Below, piece by piece: positions 34,874 to 44,741 of a stretch of DNA of 64,000 nt. Source of the stretch: Natribaculum luteum (lineage in GTDB: Archaea; Halobacteriota; Halobacteria; Halobacteriales; Natrialbaceae); assembly GCF_023008545.1 (NCBI RefSeq), contig NZ_CP095397.1, forward strand, positions 1,364,001 through 1,428,000, read 5' to 3'. The notes beneath the pieces were generated by a model. The model saw only the letters and a list, made by a program, of their open reading frames with translations, was not told the origin of the DNA and searched no databases. The position numbers and the translations under genes are program-made. Every line of letters begins with the position of its first letter. Position 1 is the stretch's first letter.

Positions 34874-35962
34874 TTACCGACCGACGATCTCGCGCGACCA
34901 CTCGTCGGTCCACCCGTCGAGGTTCCCCCGGAGGTCGTCGTAGCTGAACGTCACCGCCTCCGACGGTTCGAAGGCGTAGTCGGTGAAACTGTCCTCGAGG
35001 TCGACGTACTCGGCCTCGATCGCCGGGAACTGGACGTTGCGCGTCGCGATCTCCGCCTGTGCCTCACTCGAGAGGACGAAGTCGACGAACTCGTACGCGA
35101 GGTCGGTCTGTGCGCCCTCGAAGATCGCCATCCCCTCGGGATTCGCGTAGCCCTGCTCGTTCGGGAACGCGACCTGGTGGCGCGAGAGGTCCAGGTCGTC
35201 GGCGACGGCGAACACCTGGTCAGTCGAGTAGGAGACGACGATCGGCCGCTCACCCTCGAGGTAGGCGTTGTACGCCGAGTCCCAGTCGCCGCGGATGTCC
35301 ACGTCGTTGTCCACGAGTTCGCGCCAGTACTCCAGGTAGCCGTCGGTGCCGTAGGCGTCGATCGTCCAGAGCATGAACGCCTGTCCCGGGTCGGACTGCT
35401 GGGCGTTCTGGGCAAGCAGCGTCCCCTCGTAGGCTGGATCGACCAGGTCCTCGAACGTCGTCGGCTCGTCGACCTCGTTCTCGTCGTAGACGAGGCTGAT
35501 GTAGCCCGTGTCGTAGGGGAGGACCCGGCCGCTCGGGTCGTCGAACTCGAGGTCGGACCGGACGCGACCCGCGTTCTCGAGGCGATCGCGATCGAGCGGC
35601 TGGAACAGCGCCCCCTCGCCGAGTTCCTCGTCGACGCGCACGAGGTCGTCGACGTTGAGGCCGAAGTAGAGGTCGGCGTCGACCTCGACGTCCTGCTGGG
35701 CCTGCTGGACGTAGAGGTTCACGCCGTCTTCGGGGACGGTCCACTCGAGTTCGGCGTCCGGATGCTCCTCCTCGAAGGCTTCTTTGAGCCACGGGCCGGC
35801 GGGATCGTAGCCGTCGACCATGGACGTGTACGTCGCGATCCGGAGGGGACCGTCGTCTTCCGCCGGCGTCCCGTTTTCGTCACCGTTGCGAGTCAGACAA
35901 CCGGCGAGCGTGACGCCCGCGACGCCAGCACCGGCGGCTCGCAGCACCGTTCGTCGATTCAT
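34874..35962 (-). CDS. Thiamine-type substrate-binding lipoprotein
   Basis: A 362-residue extracellular binding protein with a Tat-like signal (NRRTVLRAAGAGVAGVTLAG) and lipobox Cys. It resembles TbpA/ThiB: YTSMVDGYDPAGPWLKEAFE, VLPYDTGYISLVYDENEV, and VSYSTDQVFAVADDLDL. First gene of a complete importer operon (binding protein, permease, ATPase). A CTTAAG box 26 nt upstream supports leaderless transcription. No THI-box riboswitch is visible. Iron or other solutes are the alternative. Confidence 0.88.
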   Translation of the reverse strand: MNRRTVLRAAGAGVAGVTLAGCLTRNGDENGTPAEDDGPLRIATYTSMVDGYDPAGPWLKEAFEEEHPDAELEWTVPEDGVNLYVQQAQQDVEVDADLYFGLNVDDLVRVDEELGEGALFQPLDRDRLENAGRVRSDLEFDDPSGRVLPYDTGYISLVYDENEVDEPTTFEDLVDPAYEGTLLAQNAQQSDPGQAFMLWTIDAYGTDGYLEYWRELVDNDVDIRGDWDSAYNAYLEGERPIVVSYSTDQVFAVADDLDLSRHQVAFPNEQGYANPEGMAIFEGAQTDLAYEFVDFVLSSEAQAEIATRNVQFPAIEAEYVDLEDSFTDYAFEPSEAVTFSYDDLRGNLDGWTDEWSREIVGR

Positions 35963-36053
35963 TACGCGGTTGTTACACCGAGTAGTCTTAAGTTCGGTGG
36001 ATCGTCTTTCAGTCGAAGCGAACAGTTTTCATCCTCGAGCGTGACTCTCTTCT

Positions 36054-37163
36054 GTGACTGCCAATCGCCGGTACGTCCTCGCGGGCGTCGTCGCCGCGCT
36101 CGGCGTGGTGACGGGTGTGATCCTGCTCGAGGTGCTGGGGACGATCCTCTTCGCGCTCACCGTCGCGTACGTCCTCTTGCCGGTCCACGGCTGGCTCGTC
36201 AGGCGCGGCCTCACGGAGTGGACGGCGGGCGTCGTCGCCACGCTCGTCGGCTTTTCCGGGGTAGTCGCGGTCGTCTCGCCGATCGTCGTCACGCTCTACC
36301 TGCGAATGGACGAACTGCTCGCGGTCGTCCGCGACCTGCCGACGGAACTGACGATCACGATCGCCGACGCGACGGTGACGCTCGAGGCGACGGAGGTCAG
36401 AGCGTGGCTGATCGACCAGCTACGGAGCCTCTCGGTGGCCCTTGCGACGGCGGCACCCGAGTTAGCAGTGAAGTTCGCGCTGTTCGTCCTCCTGCTGTTC
36501 GGACTCCTCCTCAAGGGCGACGCGGCTGGCCGGGCGGCGATCGCCCCGGTTCCACACGAGTACCGCGACGTCGTCCACGCGCTGGCCTGGCGCGCCCGAT
36601 CGACGCTGTACGCCATCTACGTCCTCCAGCTGGCGACGGCGGTGGGGACGTCCATCGCTGCGTACCCGTTCTTTCGGTTGCTGGGTTACGACGCGGCGCT
36701 CATGCTCGCGATGGTCGCCGGCATCTTACAGTTCGTGCCGATCGTCGGCCCGACGATGCTCGTCGCCCCGATCGCGCTCTATCACGTCGCACTCGGCGAA
36801 CCCGTCGCTGCGGTGGTCGTCGGCGGCCTCGGCGTCGTCCTCATCGGCTGGCTCCCCGACGTCGTCGTCAGACCGCGGCTGGCCCGCCGTTCGGCTGGTC
36901 TCCCCGGCAGTCTCTACTTCGTCGGCTTCACCGGTGGCCTCTTCACGCTCGGTGCGATCGGCATCGTCGTCGGGCCGCTCGTCGTCGCCATCTTCGTCGA
37001 AGCCGTCTCGCTGCTGGCCGACGAGGTCAACGGCGAGGACCTCCCCGACCTCGACGACTCGTCCGGCCCGCGCGTCGGCGTTCCCGACGTCTCCGTCGAC
37101 GCTGCCGACGCCTCGAGCGAGGCACGCGCCGACGAACCGTCGCGAGCGAGTGACTCTCCCTGA
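36054..37163 (+). CDS. AI-2E/PerM family membrane protein
   Basis: A 369-residue permease-like protein with seven or eight membrane segments, including PVHGWLVRRGLTEWTAG, FVPIVGPTMLVAPIALYH and GSLYFVGFTGGLFTLGAIGI, typical of the AI-2E transporter family, whose archaeal substrates are unknown (some act as antiporters). The GTG at 36054 begins MTANRRYVLAG. Acidic C-terminal tail is cytoplasmic. Confidence 0.87.
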   Translation: MTANRRYVLAGVVAALGVVTGVILLEVLGTILFALTVAYVLLPVHGWLVRRGLTEWTAGVVATLVGFSGVVAVVSPIVVTLYLRMDELLAVVRDLPTELTITIADATVTLEATEVRAWLIDQLRSLSVALATAAPELAVKFALFVLLLFGLLLKGDAAGRAAIAPVPHEYRDVVHALAWRARSTLYAIYVLQLATAVGTSIAAYPFFRLLGYDAALMLAMVAGILQFVPIVGPTMLVAPIALYHVALGEPVAAVVVGGLGVVLIGWLPDVVVRPRLARRSAGLPGSLYFVGFTGGLFTLGAIGIVVGPLVVAIFVEAVSLLADEVNGEDLPDLDDSSGPRVGVPDVSVDAADASSEARADEPSRASDSP

Positions 37164-37223
37164 TACCGTCTGCTGTGTATGATGACCCTCGGGCTTTTGG
37201 GCCCTCGACGTGTGACAACTCCT

Positions 37224-37769
37224 ATGAGTAGACGCCACACGTTCGTCAACGCCGTTCTCGGTGCCGTCGCCGGGATCGTGCTCTCGTTTCTCCCCTTCTC
37301 GCCGCTGCTCGGCGGTGCACTCTCGGGCTTTCTCGAGGGATCGGACGGACGAGCGGGTGCCGTCGCCGGCACGCTCGCCGGCCTGCTCATGTACCTCCCG
37401 TTCGGCCTGCTCGGCGGCTTCGTCCTCGGCGTGCTGGGTTTCGGTTTCGGCCTCGGCGGCCTCCCGATCGAGGGGTTCGCCGTCTTCGTGCTCTTCTTCG
37501 CGTTCGCCGCGACGGTCCTGTTCGTCTACACCGTCGGCCTGGCCGCAGTCGGGGGGCTCCTGGGCGCGTACTTCGCCCAGGAGTATCCCGACACGCAGGC
37601 GAACGCCCGCGAGACCATCGGAATGGGTGACTCGCGTGCGAGCCGTCGGGACGACCACGAACTCGACGAGTTCGGACGCGGTCCCGGCGAGGACGGCCGC
37701 CGTGGCGAGTTCGGGAACGACGAGTCGGCGACCGACGATCTGGGCCGGGACGACCTCGAGTCGAACTAA
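37224..37769 (+). CDS. DUF5518-like membrane protein
   Basis: A 181-residue protein with four membrane segments in the first 125 residues (FVNAVLGAVAGIVLSFLPFS to GLLGAYFAQEY), rich in Gly-Leu motifs, and a polar acidic tail. The family is common in haloarchaea; its function is unknown. Start 37224 is supported by the MSRRHTFVNAVLGA beginning. Confidence 0.72.
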   Translation: MSRRHTFVNAVLGAVAGIVLSFLPFSPLLGGALSGFLEGSDGRAGAVAGTLAGLLMYLPFGLLGGFVLGVLGFGFGLGGLPIEGFAVFVLFFAFAATVLFVYTVGLAAVGGLLGAYFAQEYPDTQANARETIGMGDSRASRRDDHELDEFGRGPGEDGRRGEFGNDESATDDLGRDDLESN

Positions 37770-37784
37770 CACTCCGGCCGCCGG

Positions 37785-39047
37785 TCACTCGTAACGCAAC
37801 GCGTCGATCGGGTCCGTCCGTGCGGCCCGCCACGCGGGGTAGAGTCCGGAGAGGATGCCGACGACGACCCCGACGACGATCGCGAGGGCGACGTACTCGT
37901 AGGGATACACGAGTGGCAGGTCGATGTACCACGCTCCGAGATAGCCTGCGAGCAGTCCGACCGCGGTTCCGAAGATCGCGCCGACGGTGCCGAGGATCAC
38001 CGCTTCCGAGAGGAACAGACCGAGGACGTCGCGATTCTGCGCACCGACGGCTTTCATGATGCCGATCTCGCGGGTGCGCTCGGTCACGGAGACGAGCATG
38101 ATGTTCGCGATGCCGATCGAGCCCACCAGCAACGAGATGGCCGCGATGCCGACGATGAAGTTCTGCAACAGATCGAGGACGTCCTGGAGTTGCTGGAGCA
38201 GTTCCGTGCTGGTCTGGAGTCTCACCTCGAGGTCGTCGCCCAGCAGGTCGCTCGCGTCCGACTGCTCGCTCTCGAGGTAGGACGTCGCGCTCTCGCGGGC
38301 CCGGTCGACCGCCCTGTCGTCTGCGGACTCGGCTTCGACGACGATCGCGAGGTACCGCGCCTGGTCGCCGCCACCGTCGCCGAACCCCAGCCCGGCAGCC
38401 TGTTCCGCGTAGAACGGATCCGTCGGGACGTACACGCGCGGCGCGGTCTCGAATCCCTCGAACGGACTCAACCCTTCGGAGGTGTCGGTGATGCCGACGA
38501 CGGTCACGGTCGTCTGCTGGCCGCCGAGGATCGTGAGCGTGAGTTCGTCGCCGACGGTGACGTTCTCCTCGAACTGCTCGGCTGCGGCGGGGTTGATCAC
38601 CGCCTCGCTTTCGTTCATCTCGAACTGCCGTCCCTCCCGGAGGTCGTCCTCGCGGATGTACGACGGTCCCGCGGCGATCAACCCGTCTCCCTGTGGCACC
38701 TGTTCGTCCCCGTTCGAGATCGCCTGCGTCTGGATCGTCGCGTAGCCGTAGGCCGCCTCGACGTCCTCGCGATCGGACAGTTCCTCGAGGTCGTGCTGGC
38801 TGAACACCGGCTGTGCACCCGCCAGCGGGCCGCCCTCGGCGTCTGGCTCTGCAGCCCAGCCGTAGAGGTTGCGCTGGTCGTCGGGACTGATGTCGCCGAT
38901 GATCCCCGCCTGCAGGCTCGCCCCGAGCGTGACGAACGCGATCACCGCGGCGATACCGATGATCACCCCCAGCGTCGTCAGCGACGACCGGAGCTTGTGG
39001 CCGCGTATCGACCGCCACGAGAGCCGGAGAAACTCGAGCGGTCGCAT
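37785..39047 (-). CDS. MacB/FtsX-type ABC permease
   Basis: A 420-residue permease with an N-terminal membrane segment (SSLTTLGVIIGIAAVIAFVT), a large extracytoplasmic MacB-like domain (residues 50-280) and three C-terminal segments starting SLLVGSIGIANIMLVSVTERT. It works with the ATPase encoded directly upstream (39048-39782), which abuts with no gap. Such pairs export peptides or lipoproteins or release envelope components; substrate unknown. Confidence 0.9.
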   Translation of the reverse strand: MRPLEFLRLSWRSIRGHKLRSSLTTLGVIIGIAAVIAFVTLGASLQAGIIGDISPDDQRNLYGWAAEPDAEGGPLAGAQPVFSQHDLEELSDREDVEAAYGYATIQTQAISNGDEQVPQGDGLIAAGPSYIREDDLREGRQFEMNESEAVINPAAAEQFEENVTVGDELTLTILGGQQTTVTVVGITDTSEGLSPFEGFETAPRVYVPTDPFYAEQAAGLGFGDGGGDQARYLAIVVEAESADDRAVDRARESATSYLESEQSDASDLLGDDLEVRLQTSTELLQQLQDVLDLLQNFIVGIAAISLLVGSIGIANIMLVSVTERTREIGIMKAVGAQNRDVLGLFLSEAVILGTVGAIFGTAVGLLAGYLGAWYIDLPLVYPYEYVALAIVVGVVVGILSGLYPAWRAARTDPIDALRYE

Positions 39048-39782
39048 TCAGGCACTCGCCTCCGTCCCCGATTCGTCCGTCGTCGATCCGTCGTCGAGTT
39101 CCTCGATCCGCTCGATTTTCCCGTCGAGGAGGTGGACGATTCGGTCGGCCCGCTCGGCGACGTGGCGCTCGTGGGTGACGACGAGCATCGTCGTCCCGCC
39201 CTCGTGGAACTCGTCGAAGAGGTCCAGGATTTCGGCTTCGGTGTCGGTGTCGAGATTCCCCGAGGGCTCGTCGGCCAGCACGATCGCCGGATCGTTGACC
39301 AGCGCGCGGGCGAGCGCGACCCGCTGGCGCTGGCCGCCCGACAGTTCGTTCGGCAGGTGCTCTTCCCGGTCGGCCAGACCGACGCGCTCGAGCAGCTTGC
39401 GCGCTCGCTCGCGGCGCTCGGCGCGGTCGACGCCCTGGAACAGCTGCGGCAGCGCGACGTTCTCGACGGCGTTCAGCCGCGGCATGAGGTTGAACGTCTG
39501 GAAGACGAAGCCAACCTCCGTCCCCCGGAGACGCGTCCGTTCGCGGTCGCCGAGTGAACCGACCTCGTGGCCTCCCACGACGACCGTCCCTTCCGTCGGC
39601 GTATCCAGACAGCCCACGAGGTTCATCAGCGTCGACTTGCCCGAGCCACTCGGCCCCATGATCGCGGTGTAGGAGCCACGGGGCACCTCGAGTGAGACGC
39701 CGTCGAGCGCGTGAACTGGCTCGCCGATGCGGTAGGTCTTGCGGACGTCGATCAGCTCGACTGCCGTCTCGCCCGTCTCCAT
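39048..39782 (-). CDS. ABC ATPase, LolD/MacB type
   Basis: A 244-residue ATPase: Walker A GPSGSGKSTLM, signature LSGGQRQRVALARAL, Walker B IVLADEPSGNLD, His switch LVVTHERHVAE. The SGKSTLMNLVGCLDTPTEG stretch marks the LolD/MacB subgroup. Partner permease follows immediately. The ATG at 39782 removes a 52-residue unsupported extension. Confidence 0.92.
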   Translation of the reverse strand: METGETAVELIDVRKTYRIGEPVHALDGVSLEVPRGSYTAIMGPSGSGKSTLMNLVGCLDTPTEGTVVVGGHEVGSLGDRERTRLRGTEVGFVFQTFNLMPRLNAVENVALPQLFQGVDRAERRERARKLLERVGLADREEHLPNELSGGQRQRVALARALVNDPAIVLADEPSGNLDTDTEAEILDLFDEFHEGGTTMLVVTHERHVAERADRIVHLLDGKIERIEELDDGSTTDESGTEASA

Positions 39783-39886
39783 GGACGTTCCGTTGACCTG
39801 CCGACCGAAAAATCTTCGCTGAAACGTCACTTCGAGAGATACGGCCGAGGTGGTCGTTTCTGGAGTCGTCCGTCCGATCGTGGAGT

Positions 39887-39958
39887 ATACTGCCGGACGA
39901 GACGGGTCATCCATCGATCGCACGCGATCGAGTGTCACTGACTGTCGTCCGGTAGTAT
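39887..39958. repeat. Dispersed inverted-repeat element, copy C
   Basis: Arms ATACTGCCGGACGA (39887-39900) and GTCGTCCGGTAGTAT (39944-39958), with CGCGATCGAGTGTCACTGAC between. It lies between the divergent ABC ATPase and rpiA starts, so it is upstream of both genes here rather than downstream. Confidence 0.8.
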
Positions 39959-39995
39959 ATACACGCTTTTGGGCTCCCCACGCACTCGTGAGAGC

Positions 39996-40682
39996 ATGAA
40001 GACGGACGGTGGCTCAGACGCGGCGAAACGACGCGCCGGCGAACGCGCGGCCGAGGCGGTCGAGGACGGGATGGTCGTCGGGCTCGGCACCGGCTCGACG
40101 ACCGCCTACGCGATCGAGGCGATCGGCCGGGCCGTCGACGACGGCCTCGAGGTCCGCGGCATCCCGACGTCCTACCAGTCCAGGCGGCTGGCGATCGACG
40201 TCGGTATCCCGCTGACGGCGCTCGACGAAGTCGACGCGGTCGACCTCGCGATCGACGGCGCGGACCAGGTGGCCGGCGGCGACCTGATAAAGGGTGGCGG
40301 CGCGGCCCACGCCAGAGAGAAACTCGTCGACTCGGCGGCCGACCGCTTTCTGGTCGTCGCCGACCCGTCGAAGCTCGTCGATCGGCTCGAGCGCCCCGTT
40401 CCCGTCGAAGTCCTGCCGGACGCTCGCCCGGTCGTCGAACGGCGAGTCCGCGACGCGGGCGGCGAACCCCACCTTCGAGCCGCGGAGCGAAAGGACGGCC
40501 CCGTCGTCACCGACAACGGCAACCTCGTGCTCGACTGTGCGTTCGGCGAAATCGACGATCCCGGCGACCTGTCGGCGCGCCTGTCGGCGATCCCCGGCGT
40601 CGTCGAACACGGCCTGTTCGTCGACCTCGCGGACGCCACCTACGTCGGCACCACGGACGGCGTCGACGTCCACCGGTACTGA
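39996..40682 (+). CDS. rpiA: Ribose-5-phosphate isomerase A
   Basis: A 228-residue enzyme interconverting ribose 5-phosphate and ribulose 5-phosphate. Motifs: GLGTGSTTAY (phosphate loop), AIDGADQV, KGGGAAHAREKLV, VVADPSKLV and TDNGNLVLDCAFGEI, all standard for RpiA. The ATG at 39996 is chosen over 39969. Confidence 0.94.
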   Translation: MKTDGGSDAAKRRAGERAAEAVEDGMVVGLGTGSTTAYAIEAIGRAVDDGLEVRGIPTSYQSRRLAIDVGIPLTALDEVDAVDLAIDGADQVAGGDLIKGGGAAHAREKLVDSAADRFLVVADPSKLVDRLERPVPVEVLPDARPVVERRVRDAGGEPHLRAAERKDGPVVTDNGNLVLDCAFGEIDDPGDLSARLSAIPGVVEHGLFVDLADATYVGTTDGVDVHRY

Positions 40683-40767
40683 TCCGCTTCGATCGCTCGA
40701 GCACGCCACCTTCGACGATCAGGTACCTTTTCACTCTCCCCCCGTCACACTCCGGGTGGAGACGTAG

Positions 40768-41832
40768 ATGCCCGAAACATCCGACCGGAAGGACGACCAC
40801 ATTCGCATCATTCAGGAAGAAGACGTCGAGACCTCGGGGACCGGATTCGCGGACGTCGAACTGGTTCACGAGGCGCTGCCGGAGATCCACAGAGACGAGA
40901 TCGACACCTCGATTTCGCTCGTCGGCCACGAACTGGCCGCGCCGATCGTCATCGAGAGCATGACCGGCGGGCATCCCAACACGACGAAAATAAACCGGAA
41001 CCTCGCGGCCGCCGCCCAGCAGACGGGGATCGCGATGGGCGTCGGGAGCCAGCGCGCCGGTCTCGAACTCGACGACGAGGACCTCCTCGAGTCGTACACC
41101 GTCGTTCGCGAGGCCGCCCCCGACGCGTTCCTCTACGGGAACGTCGGCGCGGCCCAGTTGCTCGAGTACGACGTCGACGACGTCGAACGCGCCGTCGAGA
41201 TGATCGAGGCCGACGCGATGGCGATCCACCTCAACTTCCTCCAGGAGGCGGTCCAGCCCGAAGGCGACGTCGATGCCCGGGGCTGTCTCGACGAGATCGA
41301 ACGGGTCGCAAGCGACCTCTCGGTCCCGGTGATCGTCAAGGAGACGGGCAACGGCATCTCGCGAGAGACTGCCGAACGCCTCACCGACGCTGGCGTCGAC
41401 GCGATCGACGTCGCGGGCAAAGGCGGGACGACGTGGTCCGGTATCGAGTCCTACCGGGCGGCCGCGGTGGGCGCGACCCGCCAAGAGAAAGTCGGAAAGC
41501 GCTTCCGGGCCTGGGGCGTCCCGACCGCCGTGAGCACGCTCGAGGCCGCGTCCGTCCACGACTGCGTGATCGCCAGCGGCGGCGTCCGCTCCGGGCTCGA
41601 CGTCGCGAAGGCGATCGCCCTCGGCGCGCGAGCGGGCGGTCTCGCCAAACCCTTCCTCGCGCCTGCGGGCCAGGGAACCGAGGCCGTCGTCGAGCTGATC
41701 GAGGACCTCGTCCTCGAGCTCACGACGGCGATGTTCGTCACCGGCTCCGAGTCGATCGCCGACCTGCGCGAGTGTGAGTACGTCGTCCTCGGCCGGACGA
41801 ACGAGTACCTCGAGAGTCGCCGCGATCGCTGA
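40768..41832 (+). CDS. fni: Type 2 isopentenyl-diphosphate isomerase
   Basis: A 354-residue FMN enzyme converting IPP to DMAPP for archaeal isoprenoid lipids. Seen: RKDDHIRI at the N-terminus, [57 protein letters not shown] and [19 protein letters not shown]. Length and motifs fit the family. It lies 33 nt upstream of the MBL hydrolase gene. Confidence 0.94.
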   Translation: MPETSDRKDDHIRIIQEEDVETSGTGFADVELVHEALPEIHRDEIDTSISLVGHELAAPIVIESMTGGHPNTTKINRNLAAAAQQTGIAMGVGSQRAGLELDDEDLLESYTVVREAAPDAFLYGNVGAAQLLEYDVDDVERAVEMIEADAMAIHLNFLQEAVQPEGDVDARGCLDEIERVASDLSVPVIVKETGNGISRETAERLTDAGVDAIDVAGKGGTTWSGIESYRAAAVGATRQEKVGKRFRAWGVPTAVSTLEAASVHDCVIASGGVRSGLDVAKAIALGARAGGLAKPFLAPAGQGTEAVVELIEDLVLELTTAMFVTGSESIADLRECEYVVLGRTNEYLESRRDR

Positions 41833-41864
41833 AGACAAATATCTCGTTTTCGTACTCCCGTCAG

Positions 41865-42845
41865 ATGCACCGGATCACGCTGGCGAACACCGTCTTCGAG
41901 GGGGAGAACAATGCGTACCTGCACGCCGGCGAGTCGACCGTCCTGGTCGACACCGGCGTCGCGGTCGCGGAGACGCGCGCCGAACTCGAGGCCGGTCTCG
42001 CCGCCCACGACGTCGAATTCGCCGACATCGACGCGATCGTCCTGACGCACTACCACGCCGACCACACGGGGCTGACCGGGGAGATTCAGGCCGCGAGCGG
42101 GGCGACCGTCCACGCCCACGTCGCTGACGCGCCGCTGATCGCGGGCGACGCCGACGCGTGGGACGACGTCCGAGAGACGCACGAACGGCTGTTCGACGAG
42201 TGGGGGATGCCGGCGGCCGACCGCGAGGAACTGCTCTCCTATCTCCACGACGGCCGCGATCTGTCCGGCACGCCCGCCGACGTCACGCCGTTCGAAGACG
42301 GCGACCGCCTCTCGTTCGACGGATTCGAACTCGATGTCCTCCACGCGCCGGGCCACACCGCCGGCCTCTCCACGTTCGTCCTCGAGAGCGGCGACGAGGT
42401 GCTCACCGGCGACGCCCTGTTGCCCAAGTACACGCCCAACGTCGGCGGTGCCGACGTCCGCGTCGACCGACCGCTCGAGCGGTACCTCGAGACGCTCGAG
42501 ACGATCGCCGACCGCGGGTTCGACCGCGCGTGGCCTGGCCATCGCGATCCGATCGACGACCCGTCGGCGAGGGCGCGACAGATCGTCGCACACCACGAAG
42601 AACGATCGTATCGCGTCCTCTCCGTGCTCGACGAGTACGGACCGGCCGACGCCTGGACCGTCAGCGCACAGCTGTTTGGCGACCTTTCGGACATCCACGT
42701 TCTCCACGGCCCCGGCGAGGCGTACGCCCACCTCGAGCACCTGGCTCGCGCTGGCGATCTCGAGCGGGTCGACGAGGGGTATCGACTGACCGACGACGCG
42801 GTGCGACGGCTGGCCGACCGTTCGGACGGCCGCTGGCCGCTGTAG
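41865..42845 (+). CDS. Metallo-beta-lactamase fold hydrolase
   Basis: A 326-residue zinc hydrolase with LTHYHADHTG (the HxHxDH motif), LHAPGHTAGLSTF, GDALLPKY and a C-terminal helical/winged region (LSVLDEYGPADAWTVSAQLF, HLEHLARAGDLERV) as in LACTB2/glyoxalase II-like proteins. Probable thioester or lactone substrates; exact reaction unknown. Confidence 0.87.
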   Translation: MHRITLANTVFEGENNAYLHAGESTVLVDTGVAVAETRAELEAGLAAHDVEFADIDAIVLTHYHADHTGLTGEIQAASGATVHAHVADAPLIAGDADAWDDVRETHERLFDEWGMPAADREELLSYLHDGRDLSGTPADVTPFEDGDRLSFDGFELDVLHAPGHTAGLSTFVLESGDEVLTGDALLPKYTPNVGGADVRVDRPLERYLETLETIADRGFDRAWPGHRDPIDDPSARARQIVAHHEERSYRVLSVLDEYGPADAWTVSAQLFGDLSDIHVLHGPGEAYAHLEHLARAGDLERVDEGYRLTDDAVRRLADRSDGRWPL

Positions 42846-42926
42846 CTCGCGACGGCCCGCTACCGCACAGCCGGGAGCAGTCGCTGTCCGACGTCGACTC
42901 GCGAAAAAATATCGCTCGAGTAGCCC

Positions 42927-43094
42927 TTACAGGTCGCGGGGCTGGACCGTCTTTCGGTCGTTCGCTTCCGCACGGCGGGCAGCGTCGTCGAGCAGCTCGG
43001 AGACTTCCTCGTCGAGAGCGTCGTAGAAGTCCGAGGCGACGTTCTTGTCATCGAGCGCTTCTTTCACGGCGGCTTTGACGATAAGGTCTGCCAT
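42927..43094 (-). CDS. DUF1931-like single histone-fold protein
   Basis: A 55-residue protein starting MADLIVKAAVKEALDDKNVA and ending ANDRKTVQPRDL, the histone-fold C-terminal motif R-K-T-V-Q-x-x-D. It resembles the DUF1931/small archaeal histone-fold group, so DNA binding or protein assembly is possible, although the acidic middle (ALDEEVSELLDDAARRAE) would repel DNA. A TTATAAA box about 29 nt upstream supports the ATG at 43094. Confidence 0.75.
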   Translation of the reverse strand: MADLIVKAAVKEALDDKNVASDFYDALDEEVSELLDDAARRAEANDRKTVQPRDL

Positions 43095-43340
43095 ACGATT
43101 CACCACTTCCCGTTACCCCTTTATAAGCGTTCTGTTTAATATCGCCGATACCGGGTCTCTGCCGGCTGAAACGGGGGTTTCTCCCCTGCTCGCCACCGGA
43201 AAGTATATGTCCGATGAATTGCCTGCCGCTATGTCGATGGGCTCGACGGGCGGAAAACCGCTCGCGCGCGCTTCTCGACCCAGTCTGTGGACACGATCCC
43301 TGACGACGCATTCGAGTGTGTCCGCGTGATAGCGAACGGT

Positions 43341-44102
43341 ATGCGTGAGCTACTCGAGGCTGTCGCCGCTGGCGAGCGGTCGCCGGCCGAGGCGGAAGCC
43401 GAGCTTCGCGGGTACGTCACCGGCGACGCGGGTCGGTTCGATGCGGTGAGAGACAAGCGACGCGGCATCCCCGAGGCGATTTTCGCCGCCGGAAAGACGC
43501 CCGAACAGGTCGCGAGACTCGCGACGACTGCAGTCGAAACGACCGGGCGAGCGCTCGTCACCCGGGTATCCGACGAACAGATCGCGGCGACGACGTCCCG
43601 ACTCGAGGCACTCGACGCGGACGCCGACGTCGAGCACCGAAGTTCGACGCTGGTCGTCCGGACTGCCGACTACGAACCGCCGTCACTCGAGGCGACGGTC
43701 GGGATCGTCACCGCCGGTACGGTCGACGGGCCGATCGCCGACGAGGCGCAGGTCGTCTGCGAGGACGCCGGCGCGACGGTCGACCGGATCGACGACGTCG
43801 GTGTCGCCGCACTCGACCGGGTACTCGATCAGGTCGACCGGCTCCGCGAGGCGGACGTGCTGATCGTCGTCGCCGGACGGGAAGGCGCGCTACCGACTGT
43901 TGTCGCCGGCCTCGTCGATACGCCCGTGATCGGGGTTCCCGTCTCGAGTGGGTACGGCTACGGCGGCGACGGCGAGGCTGCACTCACCGGTATGCTCCAG
44001 TCGTGTACGGTCCTCTCCGTGGTCAACGTCGACGCCGGATTCGTCGCCGGCGGCCAGGCTGCGTTGATCGCCCGTGCGATCGATAATAATGTCGACTGTT
44101 GA
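43341..44102 (+). CDS. larB: Nickel-pincer cofactor synthase LarB
   Basis: A 253-residue protein of the NCAIR-mutase-like LarB family, which carboxylates and hydrolyses NaAD in making the nickel-pincer nucleotide. Features: RELLEAVAAGERSPAEAEAE, RRGIPEAIFAAGKTPEQVAR, and the mutase core VGIVTAGTVDGPIADEA, VIGVPVSSGYGYGGDGEAAL. LarC and LarE are not nearby. The ATG at 43341 gives the usual N-terminus. Confidence 0.9.
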   Translation: MRELLEAVAAGERSPAEAEAELRGYVTGDAGRFDAVRDKRRGIPEAIFAAGKTPEQVARLATTAVETTGRALVTRVSDEQIAATTSRLEALDADADVEHRSSTLVVRTADYEPPSLEATVGIVTAGTVDGPIADEAQVVCEDAGATVDRIDDVGVAALDRVLDQVDRLREADVLIVVAGREGALPTVVAGLVDTPVIGVPVSSGYGYGGDGEAALTGMLQSCTVLSVVNVDAGFVAGGQAALIARAIDNNVDC

Positions 44103-44223
44103 CGTGGAGCTACCCGAATACCAGAAATAATTCTACCAAAATCACAACTCCATACGTCGTTTGGGAAAGCTTATTTAACGTCTCTCTGGATATATCCCGG
44201 TACCGGCCGACGCCGGTGTGACT

Positions 44224-44373
44224 ATGCCAAAGTGTAACCACTGCGGTGCGCACGTGTCCGAGCGCTTCGCGCGCGTCTTCGCAGACGAGCACGGCGAGAT
44301 CCACGCGTGTATTAGCTGCTCGGCAAACGCCGGAATCGCGGAAGTCGCGAGAGAACGCGCCCGAAGCACCTGA
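44224..44373 (+). CDS. 49-residue zinc-finger protein
   Basis: [20 protein letters not shown] with a second Cys pair CISC makes a four-Cys zinc site. TATA-like GATATATCC ends about 27 nt before the ATG. The short basic tail (VARERARST) could touch nucleic acid. Common haloarchaeal family of unknown role. Confidence 0.7.
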   Translation: MPKCNHCGAHVSERFARVFADEHGEIHACISCSANAGIAEVARERARST

Positions 44374-44461
44374 CCCTCCCGAGGACTGTACCGTACAGAA
44401 CCACCGGACGGACCCCCTGGCCAGGCGAGTCTTTTTGTGCCGACGGTCGTACCCCGAACCG

Positions 44462-44710
44462 ATGAGCGAGCACTTCGTCTACGTCCTCGAGTGTGCCGAC
44501 GGCTCCCTGTACACTGGCTACACGACCGACCTCGAGCGCCGCGTCGCCGAACACGACGCCGGGGAGGGTGCGAAGTACACCCGCGGGCGGACGCCGGTCG
44601 ACCTCGTCTATCACGAACGCTACGAGACGCGGTCGGCGGCGATGTCACGCGAGTACGAGATCAAGGAGTTGACGCGAGTGCAGAAAGAGCGACTCGTCGG
44701 ACTCGGATGA
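44462..44710 (+). CDS. GIY-YIG nuclease domain protein (UPF0213-like)
   Basis: An 82-residue single-domain protein: [20 protein letters not shown] (GIY-YIG variant) and [15 protein letters not shown]-like [20 protein letters not shown] with the catalytic Arg and Glu candidates. Homologues include UPF0213 proteins such as YhbQ with DNA nuclease activity. Confidence 0.87.
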   Translation: MSEHFVYVLECADGSLYTGYTTDLERRVAEHDAGEGAKYTRGRTPVDLVYHERYETRSAAMSREYEIKELTRVQKERLVGLG

Positions 44711-44741
44711 GCTGTGGCGTCTCCTCTCGGCTGTCGTGATT

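Noticed and set aside
35963-36053. Thiamine riboswitch upstream of the binding-protein gene
   Set aside because: The start codon follows the TATA box by 26 nt, leaving no leader for a THI-box.
43171-43200. GCTGAAACGGGGGTTTCTCCCC as another ORB
   Set aside because: Only GAAACG and a G-run match; the flanking bases differ and the context is a normal intergenic space.
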